A stretch of 32,152 nucleotides of DNA from assembly GCA_945870455.1 (NCBI GenBank), contig CAMBSL010000040.1, forward strand, positions 1 to 32,152, written 5' to 3'. Below are positions 17,710 to 26,689 of this stretch, in pieces; within the stretch, counting starts at the first letter, position 1; each line of letters opens with the position of its first letter. Both the position numbers and the translations under genes were made by a program. This DNA comes from Pirellula staleyi DSM 6068. GTDB lineage: Bacteria > Planctomycetota > Planctomycetia > Pirellulales > Pirellulaceae. Below the pieces are notes generated by a model. It had not been told where the DNA came from. It did no database searches and worked only from the letters and a program-made list of their open reading frames with translations.

Positions 17710-18018
17710 TCACTCTGGCAAGTCAACCTCAATTGTCCCACCGGCTTCCTGGATTCCAAAGGTTTTTAGCATCGGCTTGCAAGTGATTGCATGATTTCCG
17801 GTAGATAGTTCGTATTGCCAGCCGTGCCAGGGGCAAATCACGGTTCCGTCGACCAGTCTGCCGCGAGCCAAGGGCCCCCCCTGATGCATGCAAACTCCAT
17901 CGATTGCATAAAGCATACCAGCATGTCGGTAGACGGCGATTACGTCTCCATTGTGGACGACCTCAACCGATTGTCCCTCGTTCAACTCTTGCGATGCACA
18001 AACTCTTTTCCAGACCAT
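17710..18018 (-). CDS. Small Rieske-type [2Fe-2S] protein
   Basis: This is a 102-residue single-domain Rieske ferredoxin. The two cluster motifs are CMH (C43, H45) followed by QGGPL, and CPWH (C62, H65) followed by GWQYE, the normal C-x-H and C-x2-H ligands. The flanking pattern (VIAVYRHAGMLYAIDGVCMHQGG; GTVICPWHGWQYELSTG) is that of NirD-like or dioxygenase-type ferredoxin subunits. No signal peptide or membrane segment is seen, so it is a cytoplasmic electron carrier. Its partner enzyme is not in the window. The start has AAAGG a few bases upstream. It is divergent from the M16 peptidase gene and 96 bp ahead of the L,D-transpeptidase; co-transcription with that gene is possible but not shown. 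Confidence 0.93.
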   Translation of the reverse strand: MVWKRVCASQELNEGQSVEVVHNGDVIAVYRHAGMLYAIDGVCMHQGGPLARGRLVDGTVICPWHGWQYELSTGNHAITCKPMLKTFGIQEAGGTIEVDLPE

Positions 18019-18076
18019 TGGTTTACCTTTAATTTATTCGGCGGGTTCGAGGCGACCCAATCTACTAATGTTGAAA

Positions 18077-18089
18077 ATTGTATTACAAT
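18077..18089. promoter_or_regulatory. Palindrome ATTGTA-T-TACAAT between divergent genes
   Basis: This is a perfect 6+1+6 palindrome. Each strand also shows TACAAT, a good -10 hexamer, and the element sits between the divergent Rieske and M16 peptidase genes. On the minus strand TTCAAA lies 18 bp upstream of the hexamer. It could be a divergent promoter core or an operator; nothing proves which. Confidence 0.3.
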
Positions 18090-18121
18090 CTGAATCCTCT
18101 TTTGAACCCAACCTAGTATTT

Positions 18122-18134
18122 CGTGAATTTCACG
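18122..18134. promoter_or_regulatory. Palindrome CGTGAA-T-TTCACG before the M16 peptidase start
   Basis: This is a second perfect 6+1+6 palindrome, ending at the GGAG (18134-18137) that serves as the ribosome site of the M16 gene (ATG 18146, eight bases on). Its placement would suit an operator or an RNA element affecting translation initiation. Thirteen bases are too few to be sure it is not chance. Confidence 0.3.
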
Positions 18135-18145
18135 GAGCTTTTAAG

Positions 18146-20920
18146 ATGCAACCTTTATGGACTATCGCGGGAATCGGCTCCCGAATCCTTCGGATGTTGA
18201 TGTGCTTTTTTCTCATTTTTGCTAACGGACTCGCGGACGACAAGATGCCAACCAAGATGGGTGCTGTTGAAGGAATCACGGAATACGCCCTTGATAATGG
18301 ACTCAAAATTTTGCTCTTTGCAGACAAGAGTCAGCCCAAGGTGACGGTCAACTGCACGATTTTTGTAGGATCCCGTCACGAGGGTTATGGCGAAACGGGA
18401 ATGGCTCATTTGCTCGAGCACATGCTGTTCAAGGGGACAGATCTCCATCCTAAGATTCCCGAGATGCTCCGCGATCGGGGTGCATCCTTCAACGGTACGA
18501 CTTGGCTCGACCGCACTAACTATTACGAAACCCTAAACGCCACGGATGAGAATCTCGAGTTTGCGATCCGACTAGAAGCCGATCGGATGATCAACAGCAA
18601 GATCCTCAACGAAGATCTTCAAAAAGAGTTTACCGTCGTGCGGAGCGAATTTGAACAAGGCGAAAACAGTCCATTCAGGGTTCTTTTGCAACGCATGTTC
18701 TCCTCGGCGTTCCAATGGCACAATTATCGCAACTCAACCATCGGAAACCGAAGTGACATTGAACGAGTCCCCATCGATAGTCTTCGCGCTTTCTATCGCA
18801 AATACTATCGACCGGACAACGCGATGTTGATTGTTGCTGGCAGCTTCGATGAAAAGAAAGCGCTCGCGTTAATTCAAAAATACTTTGGTGTATTGGAAAA
18901 GCCCAAAACCCCTGTCAACCAAACTTACACCGTCGAGCCTCCGCAGGACGGGGATCGTACAACGATGGTTCGCCGCGTCGCAGATAGTCAAATGGTTGGA
19001 TCCATGTATCACGTTCCTGCCGGCGGTGATCCGGAGTTTGCCGCCGTCGATCTTTTGGCCAACATCTTGACGGACGAGCCAAGTGGCAGACTCTATAAAT
19101 CGTTGATTGAGACGAAGAAGGCAACGAGCGTTGGCGGCCGAAGCTTTGCTCTGCATGATCCAGGCGCTGTGTTCTTTATGGCCCAAGTGCCGAAAGAAAA
19201 GCCGATCGAAGATGCACAAAATGCAATGATCGAGACGCTTGAAAACCTCGCAACCAATCCCGTCACCAAAGAAGAGGTAGAGCGCGCGCGACGCCAAATC
19301 CTCAATCAACGCGAAATGGCCGCTTCCAAGACCGATAGCATTGCGGTCAGCTTGAGCGAGTGGGCTTCGCAGGGCGATTGGCGATTGTATTTTCTTTATC
19401 GTGACGCCATCGAAAAGACCACCCCAGAGCAAGTTCAGCTGGTCGCCCAGAAATATTTGGTGCGAAACAATCGGACGGTTGGCCTCTACCTGCCTACCGA
19501 TCGATCGGAACGAATCCAGATCGCAGATCGGCCGGTCATTAAGGATTTGGTAGCAGGCTATCAAGGCCGAGAGGCGATCCTCGATGGCGAGCAGTTCGAC
19601 CCTACGCCAAAGAACATCGAAGGTCGTTTGATTCGTGGTGAACTGAAGACGGGTGTGCCATACGCTTTTCTCCCAAAAAAGACTCGCGGCGCGACCGTTA
19701 ATCTCGCCATCGTGCTGCGATTCGGGGATGAAAAATCCTTGATGGGCAAATCGGCCGCGTGCGACATGCTTGGAAGCCTAATGGAACGAGGCACGAAGTC
19801 ACTCGATTTCCAAAAATTAAACGACCGCAAGGATGAACTCAAGGCTCCGATACGAATTGGATCGAGCCAACAAACCCTTCGCATCTCGCTCGAAACGAAA
19901 CGTGAGACGTTGATGGATGCAATTGCGTTGATCGGAGATATCTTACGCAACCCTGCTTTCGATGAGAACGAATTCAACCTTTTGCGAGAACAAGTCCTTT
20001 CGAATCTTGAGGAGCAAAAACGCGAACCTGGGCTGCTCGCCTCACTGGCTGTCAGTCGGGCCCTCAGCCCATACAAGCGAGGGGACGTTCGATACGTTGC
20101 AACCATCGAGGAGGAACTCGAGGATTTCAGGAAACTTAAACTTGCCGACATAAAAGAGATTCACACCAAATACCTTTCTGGCACCGAAGGCGAAGTGTCG
20201 GTAGTCGGCGACTTCGAACCAGAAGAAGTAGAAACGCGACTGTCAGCCTTGCTTTCTAATTGGAAATCCAAAATTCCATATCAACGCGTTGCCGATTCCG
20301 CAAAAACGGACTTGAAGACTCAAATGATCTCAATTGAGACGCCGGACAAAGCCAACGCAAACTATGTTGCGAGCCAACAATACGCGATTCGAGACGACCA
20401 TCCGAAGTATCCAGCATTGCTTATCGGCAACATGATATTAGGAGGTGGGTCTCTCGCGTCACGCCTAGCTGACCGCGTCCGCAAGGATGAGGGGCTCTCG
20501 TACGGGATTTCGAGTAGTCTCACGGCAAGCACACTCGACGAGAAGGCTTCCTTTTCGGTGAGAGCCAATACGAATCCAGTGAATCGTGACAAGTTGGTCA
20601 AAGTGATTGACGAAGAAATCCGAAAGTTTGTCAAGGACGGGGCGACAGAAAAGGAACTCAAGGACAACATTCAGGGTTACTTGCAGAACCAACAGTTGAC
20701 GCGTGCTCGCGACAGTTACTTGGCAAGTTTGTTAGCCAACAATTTATACACTGGCAGGGATATGTCTTACTATGAAAAACTTGAGACCGCAGTGTCGCAT
20801 TTGACGGTCGAAAGCGTCAACGAAGCCGTTAGCGAGTATATCTCGCCCGACGCATTTGTTATCGCGACCGCTGGCGACTTCGCTCAACCAACCCAAGCCA
20901 AGTCCAATTCAAAGCCGTAG
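18146..20920 (+). CDS. Exported M16-family zinc metallopeptidase (pitrilysin/insulinase type)
   Basis: From ATG 18146 the product is 924 residues; the frame is open 65 codons further up but would overlap the divergent Rieske gene. GGAG lies eight bases before this ATG. Residues about 15-30 (RMLMCFFLIFANGLA) form a signal peptide or anchor. The inverted zinc motif is HLLEH (H88, E91, H92), with the third ligand E168 75 residues on, matching HxxEH-x(74-76)-E. Two M16 halves are visible. The second half (from about 540) has no HxxEH and carries the family's late motif (LASRLADRVRKDEGLSYGISS), as expected for the structural half. Such peptidases degrade small peptides in a closed chamber outside the cytoplasm. 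It stands alone on this strand, 150 bp before pyc. Confidence 0.93.
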   Translation: MQPLWTIAGIGSRILRMLMCFFLIFANGLADDKMPTKMGAVEGITEYALDNGLKILLFADKSQPKVTVNCTIFVGSRHEGYGETGMAHLLEHMLFKGTDLHPKIPEMLRDRGASFNGTTWLDRTNYYETLNATDENLEFAIRLEADRMINSKILNEDLQKEFTVVRSEFEQGENSPFRVLLQRMFSSAFQWHNYRNSTIGNRSDIERVPIDSLRAFYRKYYRPDNAMLIVAGSFDEKKALALIQKYFGVLEKPKTPVNQTYTVEPPQDGDRTTMVRRVADSQMVGSMYHVPAGGDPEFAAVDLLANILTDEPSGRLYKSLIETKKATSVGGRSFALHDPGAVFFMAQVPKEKPIEDAQNAMIETLENLATNPVTKEEVERARRQILNQREMAASKTDSIAVSLSEWASQGDWRLYFLYRDAIEKTTPEQVQLVAQKYLVRNNRTVGLYLPTDRSERIQIADRPVIKDLVAGYQGREAILDGEQFDPTPKNIEGRLIRGELKTGVPYAFLPKKTRGATVNLAIVLRFGDEKSLMGKSAACDMLGSLMERGTKSLDFQKLNDRKDELKAPIRIGSSQQTLRISLETKRETLMDAIALIGDILRNPAFDENEFNLLREQVLSNLEEQKREPGLLASLAVSRALSPYKRGDVRYVATIEEELEDFRKLKLADIKEIHTKYLSGTEGEVSVVGDFEPEEVETRLSALLSNWKSKIPYQRVADSAKTDLKTQMISIETPDKANANYVASQQYAIRDDHPKYPALLIGNMILGGGSLASRLADRVRKDEGLSYGISSSLTASTLDEKASFSVRANTNPVNRDKLVKVIDEEIRKFVKDGATEKELKDNIQGYLQNQQLTRARDSYLASLLANNLYTGRDMSYYEKLETAVSHLTVESVNEAVSEYISPDAFVIATAGDFAQPTQAKSNSKP

Positions 20921-21070
20921 GTGTCCGATTTGACCGTCGCGAAAGTCGCCAAGACCTTCGGAACCTGGGGGCCGCAGAAACTCATGACAGTTTATTACGA
21001 CATTCATTGATCGAGCGGTCCTTATTTTAACTCGGCGTATCACAATTCCTCTCCAAACTCACCAAGACAA

Positions 21071-24000
21071 ATGCCTACCATTCGAAAACTTCTCGCAGCC
21101 AATCGCAGCGAGATCGCGACTCGTATTTTTCGCAGCGCACATGAGCTCAAGATCCGGACGGTAGCCCTTTACTCGCACGAAGACCGTTTTGCTTTGCACC
21201 GTTTCAAAGCGGACGAAGCATACCAAATCGGAAAAGCGGGCGAACCCATTCGCTCTTACCTTGACATCGAGGGTATCGTCCGATTGTGTCTCGAAAACAA
21301 AATCGACGGCGTCCATCCAGGCTACGGTTTTCTGTCGGAAAACGCAGAATTTGCAAAAGCTCTGGCGGCGGCCGGCATCACCTTCATCGGCCCGAGTGTT
21401 CGCGCTCTCGAATTGCTTGGCGATAAAGTCGCTGCCCGTGCGATTGCCAAGAAAGTTGGCGTTCCCGTCTTGGAAGGTTCTGCCCACGCCGTCAATTCAC
21501 TTGAGGAAGCAAAAGCGACTGCAAGTCAAATGGGTTACCCGATTATGCTCAAGGCATCCAAAGGTGGTGGCGGTCGTGGAATGCGCGTGGTGGAAGCCGA
21601 AGAGGCTTTGGCATCCAATCTCGAACAAGCCCAACGTGAATCCAAAAATGCATTCGGCAGCGACGAAGTTTTTCTCGAAAAGCTCGTTGGCAGAGCTCGA
21701 CACCTCGAAGTTCAAATATTGGGTGACCAACATGGCAACATCATTCACTTGCACGAACGCGATTGTTCCGTTCAACGCCGACACCAGAAAGTCGTTGAAA
21801 TCGCTCCGTCGCCGAATTTGAGCAAGCAGACGGCAAGCGAACTGCATGAAGCGGCCATCGCGATTGCCAAGGAAGTGGGTTACTACTGCGCTGGGACCGT
21901 TGAGTTTTTGCTCGACACCGACACAAACAAATTCTTTTTCATTGAAGTCAATCCGCGTATCCAAGTGGAACATACCGTTACCGAGGAGGTAACCGGTATC
22001 GATTTGGTGCGGGCTCAGATTTTGGTTTCATGTGGCGAAAGGCTAGGCGATGATTCGCAGGGTTTGCCGCTACAAAAAGATGTGCAGGTCGTCGGTTCAG
22101 CCATCCAATGCCGCGTAACCACGGAGGACCCCACCAATCAATTCCGTCCAGACTATGGAAGAATCACGCACTATCGCAGCGCGGGTGGCCTTGGCATCCG
22201 CCTCGACGCAGGCAGCGCGTTTAGCGGGGCGGTTGTTAATCCGTTTTACGATTCACTCCTTGTCAAGGTAACGGCCCGCGGACGCAATCTTGGCGAAGCG
22301 GCCGGACGAATGGAACGGTGCCTTCAAGAGTTTCGGATTCGAGGGGTGAAAACAAACATACCATTTCTCATTTCGCTCATCACCCACAAAACCTTTTTGG
22401 CTGGTGATGCGACGACGCGAATGATCGATGAGACGCCAGAGCTGTTCGCGATGACACGTCGTCGCGACCGAGCAACGCGAATGCTCAGTTTCATCGCAGA
22501 GACGTTGGTTAACGGAAATGTTCTTGTCGGCAACTCCGCACAGTCCATACGTCGCGAACCTGCTCTGGTTCCCAAGGTTGACGTTACGCAGCCATTGCCG
22601 GACGGCTACCGAAATCAATTTCTCAAGCTTGGTGCCAAGAAGTTTTGCGACTCGTTGCGAGGAAACAAAGAGTTGCTCATCACCGACACAACGATGAGAG
22701 ATGCACACCAGTCGTTGTTGGCTACCCGCGTCCGAACATTCGACATGATGCAAATCGCGGACGCGTACGCCAGACTGACACCTGAGTTCTTTAGCCTGGA
22801 GTTGTGGGGAGGTGCTACTTTTGATACTTCCATGCGATTCCTCAAGGAAAGCCCATGGCAACGACTTTCCGATCTGCGAGCCAGGATTCCTAACTTGCTT
22901 TTTCAGATGTTACTGCGGGCATCGAACGCGGTTGGATACACGAACTATCCAGACAACGTTGTACGGGCCTTCGTGAAAGAAGCTGCAGAAGCAGGTGTCG
23001 ACATCTTCCGTGTTTTTGATGCGCTCAATTGGACCGAGAACATGCGTATTGCCATGGATGCGGTAGCCGAATCAGGCATGATCTGCGAAGCTGCGATTTG
23101 CTACACCGGAGACATCCTCAATCCGAATCGTCAAAAGTACTCGCTCAAGTACTACGTAGACTTGGCTAAAGAACTCGAACGCATGGGTGCGCACATTCTG
23201 GCCATAAAAGATATGGCTGGTCTTTGCAAACCAGCTGCAGCTAAGAAACTGGTTGCGACGTTCAAGCAAGAAATTGGCATTCCGATCCACTTTCACACGC
23301 ACGACACGGCTGGGATTCAAGCCGCTTCGATTTTAAACGCTGCTGACGAAGGACTCGAAATTGCGGACGGGGCTTTTGCCTCGATGTCGGGCGGCACCTC
23401 TCAGGTCAATCTGAATACGCTCGTTGAGTCATTGCGATACTCGGCTCGGGAAAGCCGTCTACAAACCGATGCTCTTACTGATATTTCCGAGTATTGGAAA
23501 GCGGCACGGCAGTTCTATTCTCCATTCGAAAGCGAGTCTCTCGTTGCAGGCGGAGACTTGTATCAACATGAAATGCCAGGTGGCCAGTACACCAACTTGT
23601 ATCAACAAGCCAAAGCGTTGGGATTAGCCGATCAATGGGCGAAGGTTTGCAAACGGTATGCGGAAGCAAATCAGTTGCTAGGGGATATTGTTAAAGTCAC
23701 TCCGACGAGCAAGGCGGTCGGCGACTTAGCATTGTTCATGGTCGCGAACGACTTGTCGGCCAGCGATGTCGTCGAGGGGACCCGCGAAATCGCTTATCCT
23801 GGCTCGGTATTGGACCTGGTTGGCGGAATGATGGGCCAACCACCGGGTGGCTTTCCGGAACAAGCCAAACGATCCATTCTGAAGAACAATCCGGAAGTCC
23901 TCGAACGGCCTGGTGAATCGCTTGCCCCAGTGGATTTCGATGAAATCGGTTCTCGACTGAAGACGAAAATGGGTCGCGAAATGTCCAATCGCGAGGTCGT

Positions 24001-24514
24001 TACGAGCGCACTTTATCCGAAAGTGTTTGATGAGTACCTGACACACGTGCGGACCTATGGCGATGTTTCCTTGTTGCCAACCTCGGTTTTCTTTTTTGGC
24101 CCGGCCATCGGTGAAGAATTTTACGTCGACATCGAGCCAGGAAAACGGCTGATCATCAAGTTTCTGGCGATCGGTGAAGCTCGCCCTAATGGAACCAGAA
24201 CCGTTTTCTTTGAACTCAACGGTCAGCCGCGCGAAGTCGAAGTCATCGACAGATCGATCGAGTCCAAAGCCGCGAAACGCTTGAAAGCGGACGCAGCGGA
24301 CCCAACGCACGTGGGTGCTGGTATGCCGGGTATGGTGATCGGAGTGGCCGTCGTCCAAGGTGCCAAAGTCGCAAAAGGCCAAAAACTACTTGCCCTGGAA
24401 GCCATGAAAATGGAAACCGTCATCAATGCGGAGCGAGACGGCGAGATAACTCAATTGTTGGTTCAATCGGGTAGCCAAGTGGAAACCGGCGATTTGCTCT
24501 TTGTGCTAAAGTAA
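21071..24514 (+). CDS. pyc: Pyruvate carboxylase (single chain)
   Basis: The 1147-residue biotin enzyme makes oxaloacetate from pyruvate, bicarbonate and ATP. The biotin carboxylase half (about 1-460) begins IRKLLAANRSEIATRIFRSA, has the ATP-grasp glycine loop KASKGGGGRGM, and contains FFIEVNPRIQVEHTVTEEVTGIDLV. The carboxyltransferase half starts near DTTMRDAHQSLLATRVR (539-555) and has WGGATFD, the Lys of IKDMAG (K713, the residue carbamylated in the family) and metal His residues in HFHTHDT (H742, H744). The biotin attachment site is LEAMKMET, with K1113 35 residues from the end. Length and order match full-length Pyc, so no separate subunit is needed. It lies 51 bp upstream of chdC on the same strand; I see no convincing promoter in the 150 bp before it. 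Confidence 0.97.
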   Translation: MPTIRKLLAANRSEIATRIFRSAHELKIRTVALYSHEDRFALHRFKADEAYQIGKAGEPIRSYLDIEGIVRLCLENKIDGVHPGYGFLSENAEFAKALAAAGITFIGPSVRALELLGDKVAARAIAKKVGVPVLEGSAHAVNSLEEAKATASQMGYPIMLKASKGGGGRGMRVVEAEEALASNLEQAQRESKNAFGSDEVFLEKLVGRARHLEVQILGDQHGNIIHLHERDCSVQRRHQKVVEIAPSPNLSKQTASELHEAAIAIAKEVGYYCAGTVEFLLDTDTNKFFFIEVNPRIQVEHTVTEEVTGIDLVRAQILVSCGERLGDDSQGLPLQKDVQVVGSAIQCRVTTEDPTNQFRPDYGRITHYRSAGGLGIRLDAGSAFSGAVVNPFYDSLLVKVTARGRNLGEAAGRMERCLQEFRIRGVKTNIPFLISLITHKTFLAGDATTRMIDETPELFAMTRRRDRATRMLSFIAETLVNGNVLVGNSAQSIRREPALVPKVDVTQPLPDGYRNQFLKLGAKKFCDSLRGNKELLITDTTMRDAHQSLLATRVRTFDMMQIADAYARLTPEFFSLELWGGATFDTSMRFLKESPWQRLSDLRARIPNLLFQMLLRASNAVGYTNYPDNVVRAFVKEAAEAGVDIFRVFDALNWTENMRIAMDAVAESGMICEAAICYTGDILNPNRQKYSLKYYVDLAKELERMGAHILAIKDMAGLCKPAAAKKLVATFKQEIGIPIHFHTHDTAGIQAASILNAADEGLEIADGAFASMSGGTSQVNLNTLVESLRYSARESRLQTDALTDISEYWKAARQFYSPFESESLVAGGDLYQHEMPGGQYTNLYQQAKALGLADQWAKVCKRYAEANQLLGDIVKVTPTSKAVGDLALFMVANDLSASDVVEGTREIAYPGSVLDLVGGMMGQPPGGFPEQAKRSILKNNPEVLERPGESLAPVDFDEIGSRLKTKMGREMSNREVVTSALYPKVFDEYLTHVRTYGDVSLLPTSVFFFGPAIGEEFYVDIEPGKRLIIKFLAIGEARPNGTRTVFFELNGQPREVEVIDRSIESKAAKRLKADAADPTHVGAGMPGMVIGVAVVQGAKVAKGQKLLALEAMKMETVINAERDGEITQLLVQSGSQVETGDLLFVLK

Positions 24515-24565
24515 GAATCTGTCTGCCGGTTTGTTTTCCTTTCGACGTTAAGTGTTAGTTATTCT

Positions 24566-25408
24566 ATGAGTTATCCACACAGTTCTCCAGTTTCCTTGCC
24601 TGAACCCTCAGTCGTTCCGATTCAAGGATTGCACTGCGGTCACTATTTTTATCGCTGGCGGCGCGACGTGTTGGCCGGCATGGAAGCTGCCGCGGTTCAC
24701 GCTGCCAAGGCGGAATTTTCGGCAGCCATCGATCCACTTAGGGACGCGCGTCCGGTCCGACTTCAATCCTTTATCGTGAGTGGACATAAAGCCGACTTTG
24801 CGACTGTCATGATGGATCCCGACCCTCTGCGAATTGATCGTGTTCATCAGCGAATCATGAGCTCAAAGCTCGGGACGGCAATCGAGGCGGTTTATTCGTT
24901 TGTTTCGATGTCTGAAATAAGTGAGTATCTGCCAAACAAAGATCAGTATGCAGCCAAACTCATCCGCAGCGGCGAGGATGCCCAATCCGCAACCTTTCAA
25001 GCCAAGGTGGCTTCGTATGAAAAACGGTTGCCTGCGATGCATGCTCAGCGGATCGCGCCCGAGTTCCCGCTTTGGCCAGCCATGTGTTTTTACCCAATGA
25101 ACAAAGTGCGGAACGTTGGGGCGAATTGGTTCCTGGAACCTTTTTCGTCGCGCACTGAGATGATGGCGGAACACGCTCAAAGCGGGATGGCTTTCGCAGG
25201 TCGAGTGACTCAACTGGTGACCGCGTCGGTGGGGCTTGACGATTGGGAATGGGGCGTCACGCTTTGGGCACGCAACCCACAGTACTTGAAAGAGATCGTC
25301 TATACCATGCGCTTTGATTCAGCTAGCGCGCGCTTTGGGCAATTCGGATCGTTTTATACTGGCTACTTGGCGAGCGCTGCAGATATCTTGGACCACTGTT
25401 GTATCTAG
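24566..25408 (+). CDS. chdC: Coproheme decarboxylase (ChdC/HemQ)
   Basis: ChdC performs the last step of the coproporphyrin-dependent haem pathway, peroxide-driven decarboxylation of coproheme to haem b. The C-terminal half is diagnostic: FYPMNKVRNVGANWFLEPF, then HAQSGMAFAGRVTQLVTASVGLDDWEWGVTLWARNPQYLKEIVYTMRFDSASARFGQFGSFYTGYL. Key residues fall at constant spacing relative to the S. aureus enzyme: Y176, K180, W188 and H203 match Y145, K149, W157 and proximal ligand H172 (offset 31 throughout). The protein has 280 residues, with an N-terminus about 30 longer than the Firmicutes enzyme. No signal peptide is evident. It follows pyc by 51 bp and converges on the beta-propeller gene across a shared hairpin. 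HemW is also in the window, but the other haem genes are not. Confidence 0.93.
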   Translation: MSYPHSSPVSLPEPSVVPIQGLHCGHYFYRWRRDVLAGMEAAAVHAAKAEFSAAIDPLRDARPVRLQSFIVSGHKADFATVMMDPDPLRIDRVHQRIMSSKLGTAIEAVYSFVSMSEISEYLPNKDQYAAKLIRSGEDAQSATFQAKVASYEKRLPAMHAQRIAPEFPLWPAMCFYPMNKVRNVGANWFLEPFSSRTEMMAEHAQSGMAFAGRVTQLVTASVGLDDWEWGVTLWARNPQYLKEIVYTMRFDSASARFGQFGSFYTGYLASAADILDHCCI

Positions 25409-25453
25409 TGCTTTGTACCAGCTTGAATTTAGGGTAGCTGTCACAAAGCACTA
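25406..25453. terminator. Bidirectional hairpin shared by two convergent stop codons
   Basis: TAGTGCTTTGT (25406-25416) and ACAAAGCACTA (25443-25453) are perfect 11-bp inverted arms. A further CAGCT/AGCTG pairing lies inside, leaving a 12-base loop. The left arm begins with the TAG stop of chdC and the right arm contains, on the other strand, the TAG stop of the beta-propeller gene. The position suits a two-way transcription terminator. There is no long U-run, so the intrinsic mechanism is uncertain. Confidence 0.6.
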
Positions 25454-26689
25454 AAGTTTCCATTCAAATAGCTCGATCGTTTTTTGCGATCGAATGGCGA
25501 TTTGGTTGCCGGAAACAGCCACGTGCGCCCATGCTTCGTTCTCGGTAACGCGTCGTTCGGATAGGAGTTCGAACTCCGCCGGGTTGTGCGCAATCAAACG
25601 TAGCTTACCACTTTGATCGAGAGCCAAGATTCGTTTGCCATTGGAGATCATGCTCCAATACTCGCCAAAAGGTTTAGTGACCCAAAGCTCTTTGCCAGTT
25701 TCCAAATCCATACACGCGAATCGTTTATTCTTTAAATGCATGTAAACGAAATGATCGATCACGATCGGGGAAGACATATAGCCTTCTAGTTTGTTTTCCC
25801 AACGGATATCGGTGGAAGCGTTGTTGGGGACATTGAGCAACAGCGATCGACCGCCGTAGCTGCTTGTAAAGATCGCGTTATCCCAAATCGTCGGTGTTAG
25901 AATATTCATACCGCGGAAGGCCGTCACCTCGTAGGTCCAGAGGGCACTGCCGGTTGCCAAATCAAGTCCCGCCAGCTTCGTTCTTGTTTGGACGACAAGT
26001 TGTCGTTTGCCGTTGATCGTTTGAATGATCGGCGACGAGAATGCACCGCTGCTCATGATGTCACCGCTATCGCCAAGCGATGACCAAACGATGGAACCAT
26101 CGGCAGCATTCATTTTATGGACCCCTTTGCCTGCCTGGATGTAGAGGTCGCCGCCGTCGACGAGCGGTGAGCAGACCATGCCGAAATCGGGAACTTTACC
26201 TGCAGTCTTGGCAAAGTCGACTCGCCAAAGTTCAGAACCCGACTCACAATCGAGGGACACTAAAACGTCGCGGATTCCACCCACGAAGAGCCGCTTTCCG
26301 TCAGTTGCCGGCGTCGATCGGATCCAACTGCCGTTACGGGCTGCGAAGAAAGGGACGCTGTGAGTTCCATCCCAGTCATACTGCCACTCGAGTTGTCCGT
26401 TCGACCGAGCGAAACTCAATACGCGTTCTTTGCCAGCTTTGCTTTCGGTAGTGAAAACCGATTTCAGCGTAAACACGGGTCCCGAGTAACTATCGCCAAG
26501 CGGTTGAACCCAGAGACTCTTAAGCGTGTTTTCGTCAAGAGAATCAGGCCAAACGGCACCAGACAACAAACCGTCGCGGTTGGGTCCTCTCCAATTTTGC
26601 CACTGAGAAACATCTTCCCCACGGCCATTGTTTACCAAATTCAACAATCCGACCACGCAGGCAGAAGCCACAAACGAACGACGATGCAT
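25451..26689 (-). CDS. Exported PQQ-type beta-propeller repeat protein
   Basis: From ATG 26689 the product is 412 residues. The frame is open to 26815, but a good promoter at 26760-26787 lies inside that extension and the residues after M26689 (MHRRSFVASACVVGLLNLV) form a twin-arginine-like signal peptide. The mature part begins WQNWRGPNRDGL, the usual opening of planctomycete 'PQQ-binding-like beta-propeller' proteins, followed by repeated blades of the type GSELWRVDF, GSIVWSSL, GSALWTYEV and GKELWVTKP. True PQQ cofactor residues cannot be shown; these proteins often act as scaffolds or have unknown roles (BamB-like fold). It is transcribed alone, divergent from an ECF sigma gene and convergent with chdC. 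Confidence 0.88.
   Translation of the reverse strand: MHRRSFVASACVVGLLNLVNNGRGEDVSQWQNWRGPNRDGLLSGAVWPDSLDENTLKSLWVQPLGDSYSGPVFTLKSVFTTESKAGKERVLSFARSNGQLEWQYDWDGTHSVPFFAARNGSWIRSTPATDGKRLFVGGIRDVLVSLDCESGSELWRVDFAKTAGKVPDFGMVCSPLVDGGDLYIQAGKGVHKMNAADGSIVWSSLGDSGDIMSSGAFSSPIIQTINGKRQLVVQTRTKLAGLDLATGSALWTYEVTAFRGMNILTPTIWDNAIFTSSYGGRSLLLNVPNNASTDIRWENKLEGYMSSPIVIDHFVYMHLKNKRFACMDLETGKELWVTKPFGEYWSMISNGKRILALDQSGKLRLIAHNPAEFELLSERRVTENEAWAHVAVSGNQIAIRSQKTIELFEWKL

Noticed and set aside
16820-17794. 324-residue open frame on the plus strand
   Set aside because: It is the antisense shadow of the low-complexity Ser/Pro/Thr linker of the L,D-transpeptidase, which has clear LysM and YkuD domains on the other strand.
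17951-18145. 65-codon upstream extension of the M16 peptidase
   Set aside because: It overlaps the divergent Rieske gene and both palindromes, and ATG 18146 has a ribosome site and starts a signal peptide.
24571-24579. TTATCCACA, a perfect consensus DnaA box, within the first codons of chdC
   Set aside because: I saw only a single box, inside a coding region, with no cluster, no AT-rich unwinding element and no dnaA/dnaN nearby. A chance match is plausible over 32 kb on two strands.
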